Below, in pieces: positions 53,084 through 62,469 of a stretch of 64,000 nt of DNA. Position numbers and translations under genes: made by a program. The notes below the pieces were generated by a model. It was not told where the DNA came from and made no database searches. It worked only from the letters and a program-made list of their open reading frames with translations. How positions within the stretch are numbered: position 1 is the stretch's first letter; each line of letters opens with the position of its first letter. The DNA is from Acrocarpospora catenulata (lineage in GTDB: Bacteria > Actinomycetota > Actinomycetes > Streptosporangiales > Streptosporangiaceae): the NCBI RefSeq assembly GCF_018476525.1, contig NZ_JAHCST010000013.1:62001-126000 (forward strand), given 5' to 3'.

Positions 53084-55749
53084 CTCGCATTCTCCGGTTC
53101 GGCCGTCTCCTCGCCCAGGTACGCCGCGACCACCTCCGGGTGCGTACGGACGTGCTGCGGGGCGCCGCCGGCGATGACCCGCCCGAAGTTGAGCGCGGTC
53201 ACGGTGTCGCTGACCGACATGACCAGGTCGACGTCGTGTTCGATGAGCAGGATCGCCACGCCGTGCTGGTCGGCCAGGCGCCGGATCAGGGTGCGCAGTT
53301 CCTCGGTCTCGTGCACGTCGAGACCGGCGGCCGGTTCGTCGAGCAGGATCACGTCGGCGTCCATGGCCAGCGCGCGGGCGATCGCGACCAGGTGCCGTTT
53401 CCCGTACGACAGCTCGGGGATCCTGCTGCCGAGCACGTCCTCCAGCTCCAGCAGGCGGATCGCGTCCCAGGCGACCGCGCTGAGTTCGGTGTTCCGGGGC
53501 CAGACCGCGTCCCTGAGCGCGTTGGCCCGGACGTCCGCCTCCGCCGCGAGGCGGATGTTGTCGTACACGGTCAGGTCGTCGAACAGTTCCAGGCTCTGGA
53601 AGGACCTGCCGATCCCGGACCGGGAGCGGCGCCAGGCGGGGAGCCGGTCGAGCGCCGTGTCGCCGAGCCGTACCGAGCCGGTCTGGGGGCGGGCGAAGCC
53701 GCTGATCACGTCCAGCAGCGTCGTCTTGCCCGCGCCGTTGGGGCCGATCAGGCCGTGCACCGTGCCGGGCTCGACGCGCAGCGAGACGTCCCTGAGCACC
53801 TCTACCGCGCCGAACGTGATGCCGACGCCGCGCAGTTCCAGCGCACGCCGCGCCCGTGGCGGGGGCGCGGCTTTCCGGCTCGGAGCGGGCCGGACCTCGG
53901 CGGATACCGGACGGCGCCTGCGCCGCAGGTGCCCGGTGGTCTCCTTGGCGACGGCGACGAAACCGTCAGGGTTGATGATGATCATCACGAGCAGGATCAG
54001 CCCGGCGAGCAGCGGCAGCCAGTGGAACTGGTCGCTGTAGACGGCGGCGATGATCTGGTTGGCGATGCCGCCCCCGGCGAGCGTGGTGCCGATCAGCGGG
54101 CCCGCGATGAAGCCGACGCCGCCGATGACCGACCAGGCCAGCTGGTTGACCGAGTCGAGGATGGCGAAATTGGTGTAGGTCACGGCGGTGGAGCGGAACG
54201 CGATGAGCACGCCGCCGACGGCCGCGACGAACGACGAGATCAGGAACGCCGTGGTCTTGGCGCCGTTGACGCTGATGCCGATGGACGCGGCGGCCCGTTC
54301 GTTGCCGCGCACGGCGATGAGCCTGCGCCCGGACTGGCTGCGCCGCAGGTTGGCGATGGCCAGGGCGAACAGTGCCGTGATCACGATGACGAGGGTCAGG
54401 TAGCGCCTCGGGTCGATCAGCGCCGCCAGGTCGACACCGAAGATCGTCGGGCTCTGGACGGTGACCACGTCGGTGCGGATGAACAGGGTCTCGAAGAGGA
54501 GCACGTTGAATCCGAGGGTGAGGATCGCGAGGCTGGCGCCCCGCATCCGGCGGGCGGTCAGCGCGAGCAGGTAGCCGACCGGAAGCGCGCCCAGGCCGCC
54601 GACCAGCAGCAGGACCGGGAACGGCAGGTCGATCCTGACCGCCACCTCGACGGCCACCACCGCGCCCACCCCGGCCAGGGCGAACTGTGCCAGGGACAGC
54701 TGGCCCGCGTACCCGGTCACCACCACGACGGACAGCATCGGCAGCGCGAGCAGGAGGCTGGTCAGCGCCGCCATGTTCCAGGCCGGGGTGAACACGCTCC
54801 ACACCAGCAGCAGCGCGACGGCGACCGCGACGAGCACCCATGGCGGGCGGATGCGGCCGGTGCCGAGTGAGGGCATGCGGAAGCCGACGAAGCCGCGCGA
54901 CGGGATGGCCTGGCCGCGGACGATCATCAGGATCACCAGGAGGGCGAAGGTGACCATCGTGCCGACGCCGCTCAGGTCGATGTGGGCGGTCGCCTCGGCC
55001 CGGGCGACGCCGACCGCCAGCCCGCCGACCATGGTGAGCGGGAAGGAGATGAGACCGCCGCCGAGGGCGGCCGCCAGGACCGGTACCAGGAGGCTGACGA
55101 ACGACACCAGGCTCAGGCCGCTGATCGGGGCGATCAGGGCCCCGGCCAGCCCGGCCAGCGCGCCGCCGAGGAACCAGTTGCCCAGTGCGATCCGCCCCGC
55201 GTCGTGCCCGAGGGCGGCCCCGGCGAGCGGGTTCTCGGCGACGGCGGCCACCACCGCGCCGAAGACGGTCTTCTTGTAGAGCAGCCAGAGCCCCAGCGTC
55301 ACGACGATGCCGATGACCACGAGCAGCAGCCGGTCGACCCCGATGGAGCGGCCGTCCCAGAGCGGCACGGGTCCGGTGGGCAGCACCGAGGGCACGTTCC
55401 GCGACTCGCTGCCGAAGCCGACCAGGAGGGCCGACTGGATGACCACCAGCACGCCCACCGCCCCAATGATCTTCGTGAGCGGGGAGGCGGTCCGCAGCGG
55501 GCGCATGACGAGCAGCTGGACCAGGACACCGCTGACCGCGGCGCTCAGGACCGCCAGGACGAGCGCCGGCACAGGCGGCCAGGAGAGTGTGGCCAGGTAG
55601 TAGACATACGCGCCGAGGCACGCCTGGGAGGTGTGGGCCAGGTTGAGCACGCCGGTGCCGCGGTAGATGACCACGAGGCCCAGGGCGAGCAGACCGATGA
55701 CGGCGCCGGGGCCGAAGCCGAGCAGACCGTAGAAGAGGATGTCGCTCAC
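53080..55749 (-). CDS. Fused LivH-LivM-LivG ABC importer subunit
   Basis: An 889-residue single chain. Residues about 1-285: LivH permease (GLLALGLVVIYRGTGVLNLAHTSQACLGAYVYY); about 300-610: LivM permease (LSVVVVTGYAGQLSLAQFALAGVGA; GRRLIAVRGNERAAASIGISV; GGVGFIAGPLIGTTL); a basic linker (HLRRRRRPVSAEVRPAPSRK); then LivG ATPase about 650-885 with Walker A GLIGPNGAGKTTLLDVISG, signature LSYGKRHLVAIARALAM and Walker B VILLDEPAAGLD. Normally three genes encode these. GTG 55749 follows AAGGAG. Whole membrane part plus one ATPase in one polypeptide enforces 1:1:1 stoichiometry. Confidence 0.92.
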   Translation of the reverse strand: MSDILFYGLLGFGPGAVIGLLALGLVVIYRGTGVLNLAHTSQACLGAYVYYLATLSWPPVPALVLAVLSAAVSGVLVQLLVMRPLRTASPLTKIIGAVGVLVVIQSALLVGFGSESRNVPSVLPTGPVPLWDGRSIGVDRLLLVVIGIVVTLGLWLLYKKTVFGAVVAAVAENPLAGAALGHDAGRIALGNWFLGGALAGLAGALIAPISGLSLVSFVSLLVPVLAAALGGGLISFPLTMVGGLAVGVARAEATAHIDLSGVGTMVTFALLVILMIVRGQAIPSRGFVGFRMPSLGTGRIRPPWVLVAVAVALLLVWSVFTPAWNMAALTSLLLALPMLSVVVVTGYAGQLSLAQFALAGVGAVVAVEVAVRIDLPFPVLLLVGGLGALPVGYLLALTARRMRGASLAILTLGFNVLLFETLFIRTDVVTVQSPTIFGVDLAALIDPRRYLTLVIVITALFALAIANLRRSQSGRRLIAVRGNERAAASIGISVNGAKTTAFLISSFVAAVGGVLIAFRSTAVTYTNFAILDSVNQLAWSVIGGVGFIAGPLIGTTLAGGGIANQIIAAVYSDQFHWLPLLAGLILLVMIIINPDGFVAVAKETTGHLRRRRRPVSAEVRPAPSRKAAPPPRARRALELRGVGITFGAVEVLRDVSLRVEPGTVHGLIGPNGAGKTTLLDVISGFARPQTGSVRLGDTALDRLPAWRRSRSGIGRSFQSLELFDDLTVYDNIRLAAEADVRANALRDAVWPRNTELSAVAWDAIRLLELEDVLGSRIPELSYGKRHLVAIARALAMDADVILLDEPAAGLDVHETEELRTLIRRLADQHGVAILLIEHDVDLVMSVSDTVTALNFGRVIAGGAPQHVRTHPEVVAAYLGEETAEPENAR

Positions 55750-55809
55750 CAGCAACTCCTTCCGCCGCGCGCCGCCGCCGGGCGGCGGCACGCGGCTGCC
55801 GTCACTTAC

Positions 55810-57000
55810 CTACTGCCGGGCAAAGGGGTCGAAGGCGTCGAGCGGCTGGTACTTCCCATCGGTGATCTTGCTGGGGAAGCAGAGCGTGGACGCGATGCGC
55901 GGGTACTCGGCCAGCGGTCCCGGCTTGTCGAACGAGAGCGCGTCGATCCAGTAGAACTTCATGTCGCTGACCGCGCTCATCGCCCGCAGCACCGACTCGC
56001 GGGTGACGGGCCCGTCGATCTTCTTGGCGACCTCGGCGAACAGGTGCACGGAGAGCCAGGCGCGCATGCCCACCCCGGCGATCACCTTCTCGTCGGGGGC
56101 GTACGCCGCCATGGCCTCGCGGTAGGCCTTGCCGGTCGGGTTGGACGCCTCGGTCGACGGGATGCCGTTGACCGTGTAGTTGCCCTCGGTCGCGTTCTTG
56201 CCGGCCTGGTCGATCAGCGACTGCGAGACGCCGCCGTCGCTCATCACGGTCTTGAGCTTCGAGCCGGAGGATTCGAGCGCCTTCCAGAGGGCGAGATTGT
56301 TGTTGACCGACATGCCGGACAGGATCACCTCGGCGCCGGCGTCCTCGGCCTGGGCGACGAACTGGGTGTAGTCCACGGCGTCGACCGGCACGTTGACGGT
56401 CTTCACGATCTGCACCCCCGCCCGTTCCGCGCCGGACTTGAAGTAGGAGTCGATGGACGCGGCCGCGGCCGAGTCGAGCAGGAAGGACGCGGCCTTCGTC
56501 GCGTTCAGGTACTTCCGCGCCACCGCCGGCATCGCGCTGTAGCCGGGGACCCCGAGATCGAACACGAAGTTGGCCATGCTCTGGCCGTCGTTCGGGGTGA
56601 CGGCGTCCAGGCCGATGTTGGCGATCTTCCCGGCCTCGGTGATCGGGTTGACCTGGGGGCCGAAGAGGCTGAAGCCGCCGACCATGGCGACGAACTTCTG
56701 GTCCTGTACGGCCTGCTGTGCGCACTTGATGGCGGTGTTCGGGTCGCCCGCCTCGTTGCAGGTCGTGAGGACCAGCTTGCGGCCGTTGATGCCACCGGCG
56801 GCGTTGATCTGCGCGACCGCGGCCTTGGCCGAGGTCTCGGTCATGGGCAGTGAGGTCGTCGCGGACTGGACTTCGGTGAGCTGGAAGAGCTCGATGGGCC
56901 CGGTGGCATCTCCACCGGTGTCGGAGCCGCCGGTCGAGCCGCAGCCCGCCAGCACCAGCACGCCGACGGAGGCGACTGCGAATACGCATAGTTTCCTCAC
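55810..57000 (-). CDS. ABC importer substrate-binding lipoprotein (LivK-like)
   Basis: A 396-residue type I periplasmic-binding protein. Lipoprotein signal VGVLVLAGCGSTGG (lipobox Leu-Ala-Gly-Cys at about 16-19). Mature fold: TSLPMTETSAKAAVAQINAAGGINGRKLVLTTCNEAGDPN, KFVAMVGGFSLFGPQVNPITE, VDAVDYTQFVAQAEDAGAEVILSGMS. It captures the substrate outside the cell for the LivHMG/LivF importer encoded next. First gene of the importer operon; the promoter region 57001-57212 holds a palindrome. The binding pocket cannot be read, but neighbouring acyl-CoA genes suggest a carboxylic acid. Confidence 0.92.
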   Translation of the reverse strand: MRKLCVFAVASVGVLVLAGCGSTGGSDTGGDATGPIELFQLTEVQSATTSLPMTETSAKAAVAQINAAGGINGRKLVLTTCNEAGDPNTAIKCAQQAVQDQKFVAMVGGFSLFGPQVNPITEAGKIANIGLDAVTPNDGQSMANFVFDLGVPGYSAMPAVARKYLNATKAASFLLDSAAAASIDSYFKSGAERAGVQIVKTVNVPVDAVDYTQFVAQAEDAGAEVILSGMSVNNNLALWKALESSGSKLKTVMSDGGVSQSLIDQAGKNATEGNYTVNGIPSTEASNPTGKAYREAMAAYAPDEKVIAGVGMRAWLSVHLFAEVAKKIDGPVTRESVLRAMSAVSDMKFYWIDALSFDKPGPLAEYPRIASTLCFPSKITDGKYQPLDAFDPFARQ

Positions 57001-57072
57001 GGGATCTCCTTACAACGGGGCGCGCCCGCGGACTCACCCCACTTTGTGGAGCGTCGTCCTTGCTTTGTAACA

Positions 57073-57088
57073 CTGTTTCTCGAAACAG
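57073..57088. promoter_or_regulatory. Palindrome CTGTTTCTCGAAACAG before importer operon
   Basis: 7-bp inverted arms CTGTTTC/GAAACAG around TC, 73 nt upstream of the binding-protein gene. Wider arms TGTAAC (57066) and GTTACA (57109) flank it. A TetR- or GntR-type operator is plausible. Confidence 0.55.
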
Positions 57089-57212
57089 CGTCCCCAGATT
57101 GTGACACCGTTACAGACAGGTGTCCAGACCCGTACGTGACCTGCCTCACGCGGTCCATCAGGGGATGTGAAAAGGGCATGGCGACGCCGGGGCACGTGGC
57201 CCCGGCGTCGGA

Positions 57213-58244
57213 TCAGTGGTGGAGAAGCTCCATGGCGCGCGTCAGTAGCGCGGGCACCGAGTCGGCGAAATGCTCCCAGGTCGCGTCCACCCGGTAGCCC
57301 TTGCGGTGCAGGCGGAGATAGTGGCACGTGCCGGAGACGAGCCGGAATCCGGCGAACGCCCGGTACCAGTTCGCGTCTGAGGGCCAGTCCGGCTCCTCGG
57401 CGGCGGGGCCACCCGCCTCGGCATACCAATGCAGCAGGTCGTCAGGGGTGGGATGCCACCCCATCGACCTGCGCTGCGAGTCTGCCCACGACGGCGGGTC
57501 GTACATCATGCAGAGCCAGCCGACGTCGGCGCCCACCGGCCCCAGGCAGGAGGTCTCCCAGTCCAGGACGGCCGCGATCCGGTCGTCGTGGCCGACGATC
57601 CAGTTGTTGGAGTAGAAGTCGTTGTGCAGCAGGCCGATCCGCGGCGCGCGCGGGAGCCGGTCGAGCAGGGCCTGCCGGAGGGCCAGGCCGTGGTCGAGCC
57701 AGCTCGGGTCCTCGGCCCTGCGCAGCGCGGGCACCAGGTAGTCGATCATCGTGGTCAGGTCGCGCGGGCGGTCCCACCACCGCAGCGACCGGCAGTCGAC
57801 CCGGTGGACGGCCGCGAGGACCCGGACCGCGTCGCGGAAGACGGCGGTCACGTCGAAATCGCCGGCCGGGGCGGCGCCCGGCACGAACAGGTCGCCGATC
57901 GACCGGCCCTCGACGAAGTCGACCACCAGGTACTCGGCGCCGAACCGGGTGCCGTCCCTGTTCCACGCGCGCACCGCCGGCACGGGCACCCCGCCCTCGG
58001 CCGCCGCCGTCAGCACCGGCGCCTGGCGGACCACGTCGGCGCCTTCGGAGCCGCGCACCCCCGGCGGGGCGAACCGGATGACGAACCGCCGTTCAGCCGG
58101 GTGGACGGTGAAGACGTAGGAGATCCCGGAGTGCCCGGGGAGGCGGCGCACGCCGGACACCTCGGCGTCGGCGTACAGCTCGGCGCGGGCCCACTCCGTC
58201 AGGCGGCGGGTCACCTCGTCCGGGTCGAGGAAGACCGCGCTCAC
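57213..58244 (-). CDS. Phosphotransferase (APH/choline-kinase-like) of acyl-CoA cluster
   Basis: A 343-residue kinase-like protein. ATP Lys region RRFVIRFAPPGVRGSEGADVVRQAPVL, hinge YLVVDFVEGRSIGDLF, catalytic loop IGLLHNDFYSNNWIV (HND replaces the usual HGD), metal motif AAVLDWETSCLGP. This is the branch often found next to acyl-CoA dehydrogenases and thiolases in actinomycetes; the kinase acceptor there is usually a hydroxylated acid or alcohol. HND instead of HGD is common in the branch and keeps the catalytic Asp. GTG 58244 overlaps the upstream gene (GTGA). Confidence 0.82.
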   Translation of the reverse strand: MSAVFLDPDEVTRRLTEWARAELYADAEVSGVRRLPGHSGISYVFTVHPAERRFVIRFAPPGVRGSEGADVVRQAPVLTAAAEGGVPVPAVRAWNRDGTRFGAEYLVVDFVEGRSIGDLFVPGAAPAGDFDVTAVFRDAVRVLAAVHRVDCRSLRWWDRPRDLTTMIDYLVPALRRAEDPSWLDHGLALRQALLDRLPRAPRIGLLHNDFYSNNWIVGHDDRIAAVLDWETSCLGPVGADVGWLCMMYDPPSWADSQRRSMGWHPTPDDLLHWYAEAGGPAAEEPDWPSDANWYRAFAGFRLVSGTCHYLRLHRKGYRVDATWEHFADSVPALLTRAMELLHH

Positions 58245-59209
58245 GCGCCCAGCCGGGAGTAGGAGTACAGCCCGGCGACCGTCCGGCCGGGAGCCAGTTC
58301 GTAGCGGGTCACCGACTCGTACCCGCCCGACCAGCTGCGTTCGGGGTCGCCGTAGCCGACGGCCGAGTACGGCGCGGCGGCGCGGGCCTCGACCGTGCGG
58401 CCCAGCCTGTCCGTCACCACCAGCCGGCCGCCGAGCGGGACGCCGTGGTCGTCGTACGCCATGCCGTCGCCGACGTCCGCGACCTCCGACGTCTCCCCGC
58501 CGACGGTGAGGTGGCCCAGATACTGGGTCAGGTCCGGCTCCCGGAGCCGGAACAGCGACAGCTGGTCGGCGGCGTCCGGCGAGCACCACGCCCAGTAGTC
58601 GAAGTCGGCGGCGGCCATCCGCTTGTAGTCCCGCGACCCCCAGGAGTGGTCGGAGTCGCCGACGCCGTCGATCGCCACGGTCCTGCCGCCGATCGTGACC
58701 GTGCCGGTGCCGAGGACGGCCTGGTGGTAGCGGTCCGTGCCCAGCCACGGCGGGCAGCCGTGCGCGGCGTCGCCGTAGAGCCAGAGCGGGTCGCGGGCGG
58801 CGAAGTCCAGGTCGATCAGGGCGCCCTCGCCGTCCGTGTAGCGGACGCTGTGGCGGTGACCGCCGCCGGTGGCGGTCAGGGCGATCTCCAGGCCGCCGAA
58901 CGAGACGGCGTCGAAGTCCTCGCCGTACGACTGGTCCCCGGCCGCGTGAGCGACGAAGAGCCAGCGGTCGTCGCCGACCGAGCCGGTGATCGTCGCCTTT
59001 CCCTGGCGGGCCTGCCGGGTGAGGATCGGCTTGGGCCAGATCCCCTTGTACAGCGCGATGAGCGCCCGGGTGACGTTCTGGTTGGCGTAGGTCCAGAAGT
59101 AGATCCAGACACCGACGCCCGAGTCCGGGTCGCCAAGGTTGAAGTAGAGGCTCTCCCGGTAGTGCCGGTCGTCGTCGGCAGGGTGGTGGCGGAGCAGTTC
59201 AGGCCTCAT
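58241..59209 (-). CDS. DUF7064/DUF7065-type protein of catabolic operon
   Basis: A 322-residue beta-rich soluble protein. Sequence landmarks: YRESLYFNLGDPDSGVGVWIYFWTYANQN near the start, then GTGTVTIGGRTVAIDGVGDSDHSWGSRDYKRM (the conserved G-x-x-D-H-S-W-G-x-R-D-Y motif) and FDYWAWCSPDAADQLSLFRL. The HSWG motif is shared with lipocalin-like hydroxylation/cyclisation proteins (CrtC, AttH-like), suggesting a terpenoid or steroid ligand; this is inference. It lies between the ligase and kinase genes with 4-bp overlaps on both sides, so it acts in the same pathway. Confidence 0.7.
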   Translation of the reverse strand: MRPELLRHHPADDDRHYRESLYFNLGDPDSGVGVWIYFWTYANQNVTRALIALYKGIWPKPILTRQARQGKATITGSVGDDRWLFVAHAAGDQSYGEDFDAVSFGGLEIALTATGGGHRHSVRYTDGEGALIDLDFAARDPLWLYGDAAHGCPPWLGTDRYHQAVLGTGTVTIGGRTVAIDGVGDSDHSWGSRDYKRMAAADFDYWAWCSPDAADQLSLFRLREPDLTQYLGHLTVGGETSEVADVGDGMAYDDHGVPLGGRLVVTDRLGRTVEARAAAPYSAVGYGDPERSWSGGYESVTRYELAPGRTVAGLYSYSRLGA

Positions 59210-60825
59210 GCGCGCCCCCGCCGCGCCAGGTGCTTGCCGAGCGAGGTGACGCCCTCCTCGTCGCGGAGGCTCACCTCCGCCACCAGCGCGCGGAGGGCGG
59301 CCATGTCCTTGGTCCGTTTGGGCAGCGTACGCGGCACCGCGTCCACCTTCACGTACAGGCGTGGCCGTTTCCAGCGTTCGAAGGCGGCGATGCAGTGCGC
59401 GTCGAGCCGTTCGGCGAGGGCCGGCTCGTCGAGGTCGAGGTCGTCGGCGGGCACCACGCAGGCGGCCGGGATCTCGCCGAAGCGTTCGTGCGGCACCCCG
59501 ACGCAGGCGGCGTCCCGGACCAGCGGGCTGGCCTTGAGGACGTTCTCCACCTCGACCAGGGAGACCTTCTCCCCGCCGCAGTTGATGATGTCGTCGACCC
59601 GGCCGTGGATGTAGTACCAGCCGTCGGCGTCGAAGTAGGCCAGGTCGCGGGTGTGGAAGAAGCCGTCGGCGTCGAAGGCGGCCGCCGTACGCTCCGGGTC
59701 GTTGTAGTAGCCGGGCGACACCACGCCGCCCCTGATGCACACCTCGCCGGGGACGTCAGGCTCGGTGATGACCGCGCCCGTCTCCGGGTCCTTGAGGACG
59801 ACCTCGCAGAACTCCCGCTGCGGCTTGCCGCAGGAGCCGGAGGGGATGTCGGCCTCGTCGCCGTACACCAGCGGCGCGCCGAGGACCAGCCACGGCATCG
59901 ACTCGGTCAGGCCGTAGGTGTCGGTGACCCGCATGCCGCGGGCGCGCAGCGCCTCGCGCATCTCCTTGGGCACCTTCTCGCCGCCCAGTGAGCAGCTGAT
60001 CCCGCGCAGGTCGACGTTCTCCCACTCGGGGTGCCGGAAGAGGTCGCGGACCATGGTCGGCACCCACGCCTTCATCCACGTCGGCCGGTAATGCTCGACC
60101 GCACGGACGAACTGGTCGACCCGCCAGCCGCCGGTGAGGATGTTGGTGGCGCCCAGCATCGCCCAGGTGACGGCGTCGTGGATGCCCCCGGAGTGGTAGA
60201 GGCTGATGAAGGAGAGGTTGCGCTCCCCGGACGTCATGCCCTGGTAGGAGGCGGTGAGCCGGGCGGACAGACCCAGAGTGCCGTGGGTGAACATGACGCC
60301 CTTGGAGACGCCCGAGGTCCCCCCGGTGTAGTTGATCGCCGCGAGCTGGTCCTCGGTGCGGGGCGTCACCCGACCGAGGCCGCGGTGGGCTTCGGCCAGT
60401 GGCCGCAGGTTGTGCCGGCCGTCGGCCCGCTCCTCGTCGCAGACCAGGATCAGCTCCAGGCAGGTGGCCGCGCGCAGCCGCTCCGCGGTCGGCAGGAAGG
60501 CGCTGGACACGACGATCGTCCGGGCCCGCATGCGCTCGATGTCGGCGACGAACTTCTCCTCGGCGAGTACGCGGTTGAACCCGGAGAAGACGGCGCCGAC
60601 CTTGAGCACCCCGAAGAACGTGGCGACGTGCCAGGCGTCGTCCGGCATCAGCGTCACGACGATGTCGTCCTCGCCGACGCCGAGGTCCGCCAGGACGCCG
60701 GCGATCCGGTCCGCGCGGTCGGCCAGCTCCGCGTAGCCGACGGTGAGCCCCGAGTCGCACTCGATGAGCGCGGGGTGTTGCGGGCGCTCAGCGCGGGAGC
60801 GGTCGAGCCACCAGGCGAGATTCAT
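59206..60825 (-). CDS. Acyl-CoA synthetase (AMP-forming ligase)
   Basis: A 539-residue adenylate-forming enzyme. A3 motif INYTGGTSGVSKGVMFTH (about 165-182), A5 RVTDTYGLTES, A7 region FFHTRDLAYFDADGWYYIHGRVDDII, A8 RVDDIINCGGEKVSLVEVENVL and A10 PRTLPKRTKDM with the catalytic Lys. It activates a carboxylic acid with ATP and CoA, giving the entry substrate for the thiolases encoded upstream. Only the A3 motif deviates slightly (TSGVSKG for TSGxPKG), which is common in fatty-acid-type relatives. ATGA overlap with the next gene. Confidence 0.92.
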   Translation of the reverse strand: MNLAWWLDRSRAERPQHPALIECDSGLTVGYAELADRADRIAGVLADLGVGEDDIVVTLMPDDAWHVATFFGVLKVGAVFSGFNRVLAEEKFVADIERMRARTIVVSSAFLPTAERLRAATCLELILVCDEERADGRHNLRPLAEAHRGLGRVTPRTEDQLAAINYTGGTSGVSKGVMFTHGTLGLSARLTASYQGMTSGERNLSFISLYHSGGIHDAVTWAMLGATNILTGGWRVDQFVRAVEHYRPTWMKAWVPTMVRDLFRHPEWENVDLRGISCSLGGEKVPKEMREALRARGMRVTDTYGLTESMPWLVLGAPLVYGDEADIPSGSCGKPQREFCEVVLKDPETGAVITEPDVPGEVCIRGGVVSPGYYNDPERTAAAFDADGFFHTRDLAYFDADGWYYIHGRVDDIINCGGEKVSLVEVENVLKASPLVRDAACVGVPHERFGEIPAACVVPADDLDLDEPALAERLDAHCIAAFERWKRPRLYVKVDAVPRTLPKRTKDMAALRALVAEVSLRDEEGVTSLGKHLARRGRA

Positions 60826-60834
60826 CGCTCTCCC

Positions 60835-61296
60835 CTACCCGACGGGGGCGAAGTGGTCGATGTCGCGGATGGAGCCGGTGCGCTCCTGCGACCAGACGGC
60901 CCGTACCCGGGTGCCGCGCCGCAGCAGCGTCCGCGCGTTCTCCTGGTCCGACAGGTCGATCCCGGAGATCAGGTGGATGAAGAGCGTGTCGGTGCCGTCG
61001 AGCGCGATGGCGCCGATCGCGTACGGCGCCGGCGGGCCGCCCTGGAACGCGTGCTGCGCGATCGTGGCCGCCTCCAGGGTGCCGGTGGGCGGCACCTCGA
61101 CCCAGGCGTCCATCGGCTCGTAACACGCCTCGCAGTACGCCTGCGGCGGCACATAGGTCTTGTCGCACGACCCGCAGGTGGTGCCGAGGATGACCCGGTC
61201 GTCGCGGAGCGAGACGAGGAACCGGCTCCACGCCCGGCCCAGGTTGACCTTGTAATCGATGTTCCAGTTGACGCTGTGGACGAGCGACTCCGTCAT
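60835..61296 (-). CDS. Zn-ribbon OB-fold protein (DUF35), thiolase partner
   Basis: A 153-residue protein. The rubredoxin-like zinc ribbon GTTCGSCDKTYVPPQAYCEACYEPM has four Cys in C-x2-C...C-x2-C (about 49-66), followed by an OB-fold (GTLEAATIAQHAFQGGPPAPYAIGAIALDG). Such proteins bind SCP-x-type thiolases and, in steroid side-chain degradation (ChsH2-Ltp2), make an aldolase complex. It stands 3 nt after the thiolase-like gene at 61300, as in those pairs. Confidence 0.88.
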   Translation of the reverse strand: MTESLVHSVNWNIDYKVNLGRAWSRFLVSLRDDRVILGTTCGSCDKTYVPPQAYCEACYEPMDAWVEVPPTGTLEAATIAQHAFQGGPPAPYAIGAIALDGTDTLFIHLISGIDLSDQENARTLLRRGTRVRAVWSQERTGSIRDIDHFAPVG

Positions 61297-61299
61297 GCC

Positions 61300-62469
61300 T
61301 TACTCCGTCTTCTCAAGGATGGCGAGGGTGTGGAACTGCCACCAGGCGCTTCCCGTCGAGTGCGCCAGGCCCCGCCGGGCCTCGGCCACCTGCACACCGC
61401 CGGCCGCCTGGCCCATCAACTGGAGCGCGATGTAGGCGACGGGGGCGAGCTGCGCCGCGACACCGGGATTGGTGGAGTGCGGTCCACCGGACAGGTTGGT
61501 GGGCAGGTCGCCGTCCACGTGCAGGGATCCGTCGCGGACCAGGTGCGGCGCCTCGCCCCGGCCGCACATCCCCAGATCCTCCAGCAGGATCAGCTGCATC
61601 GGCGCGTATGGGGAGAAGATCTCCAGCACGTCCAGCTCCCGGCGGGGGTCCATGATCCCCGCGTCCTTGTAGATCCGGTCGGCGAGCAGGGCCAGCACCT
61701 CGCACGAGCTGAAGTCGTGGCGCCCGGTCCCGAGGTGGGTGTCGGCGACCGAGCCGTACGCGGCGATGCGGACCACCGGGTTGCGGTCCAGCCGCCGCGC
61801 GATCGTCTCGGTGGTGACGACCACGGCGGTGGCGCCGGAGGAGACGGGGCAGACCATGCCGAGGGTCAGCGGGGTGGTGATCGGCGTGGCGGCGGTCTCC
61901 GGCGGCAGCGGCTTGCGGATGTGCGCGTAGGGGTTCTTCGCGGCGTGCTCGCGCTGCTGCGCCGCGCACAGCTCCAGGACCTCGTCGGCGACGCCGTACC
62001 TGGACTGGTAGGCCGCCGCGAACATGCCGCCGACGTGGACGCCGTCGATGCCGAGCGGCTGCTCCATCGCGACCGGCAGGGCCGTGTTGATGACGGCCTG
62101 CAGGTCGACGGGACCGTCGAAGGTGGACGGGCCGACGCACAGCACCCGTTCGGCCTCGCCGCCGCGGACCAGGCTGGCCGCGAGGTTGAACACGCCGCCG
62201 CCGGTCGTGCCGCCGGTGTTGACGATGTAGACCGACGTGCCGGGGGCCAGGCCGAGGGCCGGGACGATGGTCCGGCCCGCGGTGCTGGTGGCCTCGAAGC
62301 CGTCGATGTTGCCCACCACGACGGCGTCGATCTCCGCGCGCCGCAGCCCGCTGTGCGCCAGCGCCCGGTCGACCGCCTCCTGGCAGAGCTCGGTCTTGGA
62401 GGCGGTCTGCCGTCCCGGGGATGTCGTGGCGGTCAGGCCGACGCCCGCGACCGCCGCATGGTTCCTCAT
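61300..62469 (-). CDS. Thiolase-like protein (SCP-x/Ltp type) 1
   Basis: A 389-residue thiolase-fold protein. NHAAVAGVGLTATTSPGRQTASKTELCQEAVDRALAHSGL starts the N-terminal half; GGTTGGGVFNLAASLVRGGEAERVL is where thiolases carry the nucleophilic Cys: here TGGTTGG has no Cys. The C-terminal HSTNPGVAAQLAPVAYIALQLMG replaces the usual G-H-P-x-G-x-TG motif. Loss of both catalytic signatures points to a lyase/aldolase (Ltp2-like) rather than a real thiolase, matching its DUF35 partner. ATGA overlap with the next thiolase gene. Confidence 0.82.
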   Translation of the reverse strand: MRNHAAVAGVGLTATTSPGRQTASKTELCQEAVDRALAHSGLRRAEIDAVVVGNIDGFEATSTAGRTIVPALGLAPGTSVYIVNTGGTTGGGVFNLAASLVRGGEAERVLCVGPSTFDGPVDLQAVINTALPVAMEQPLGIDGVHVGGMFAAAYQSRYGVADEVLELCAAQQREHAAKNPYAHIRKPLPPETAATPITTPLTLGMVCPVSSGATAVVVTTETIARRLDRNPVVRIAAYGSVADTHLGTGRHDFSSCEVLALLADRIYKDAGIMDPRRELDVLEIFSPYAPMQLILLEDLGMCGRGEAPHLVRDGSLHVDGDLPTNLSGGPHSTNPGVAAQLAPVAYIALQLMGQAAGGVQVAEARRGLAHSTGSAWWQFHTLAILEKTE

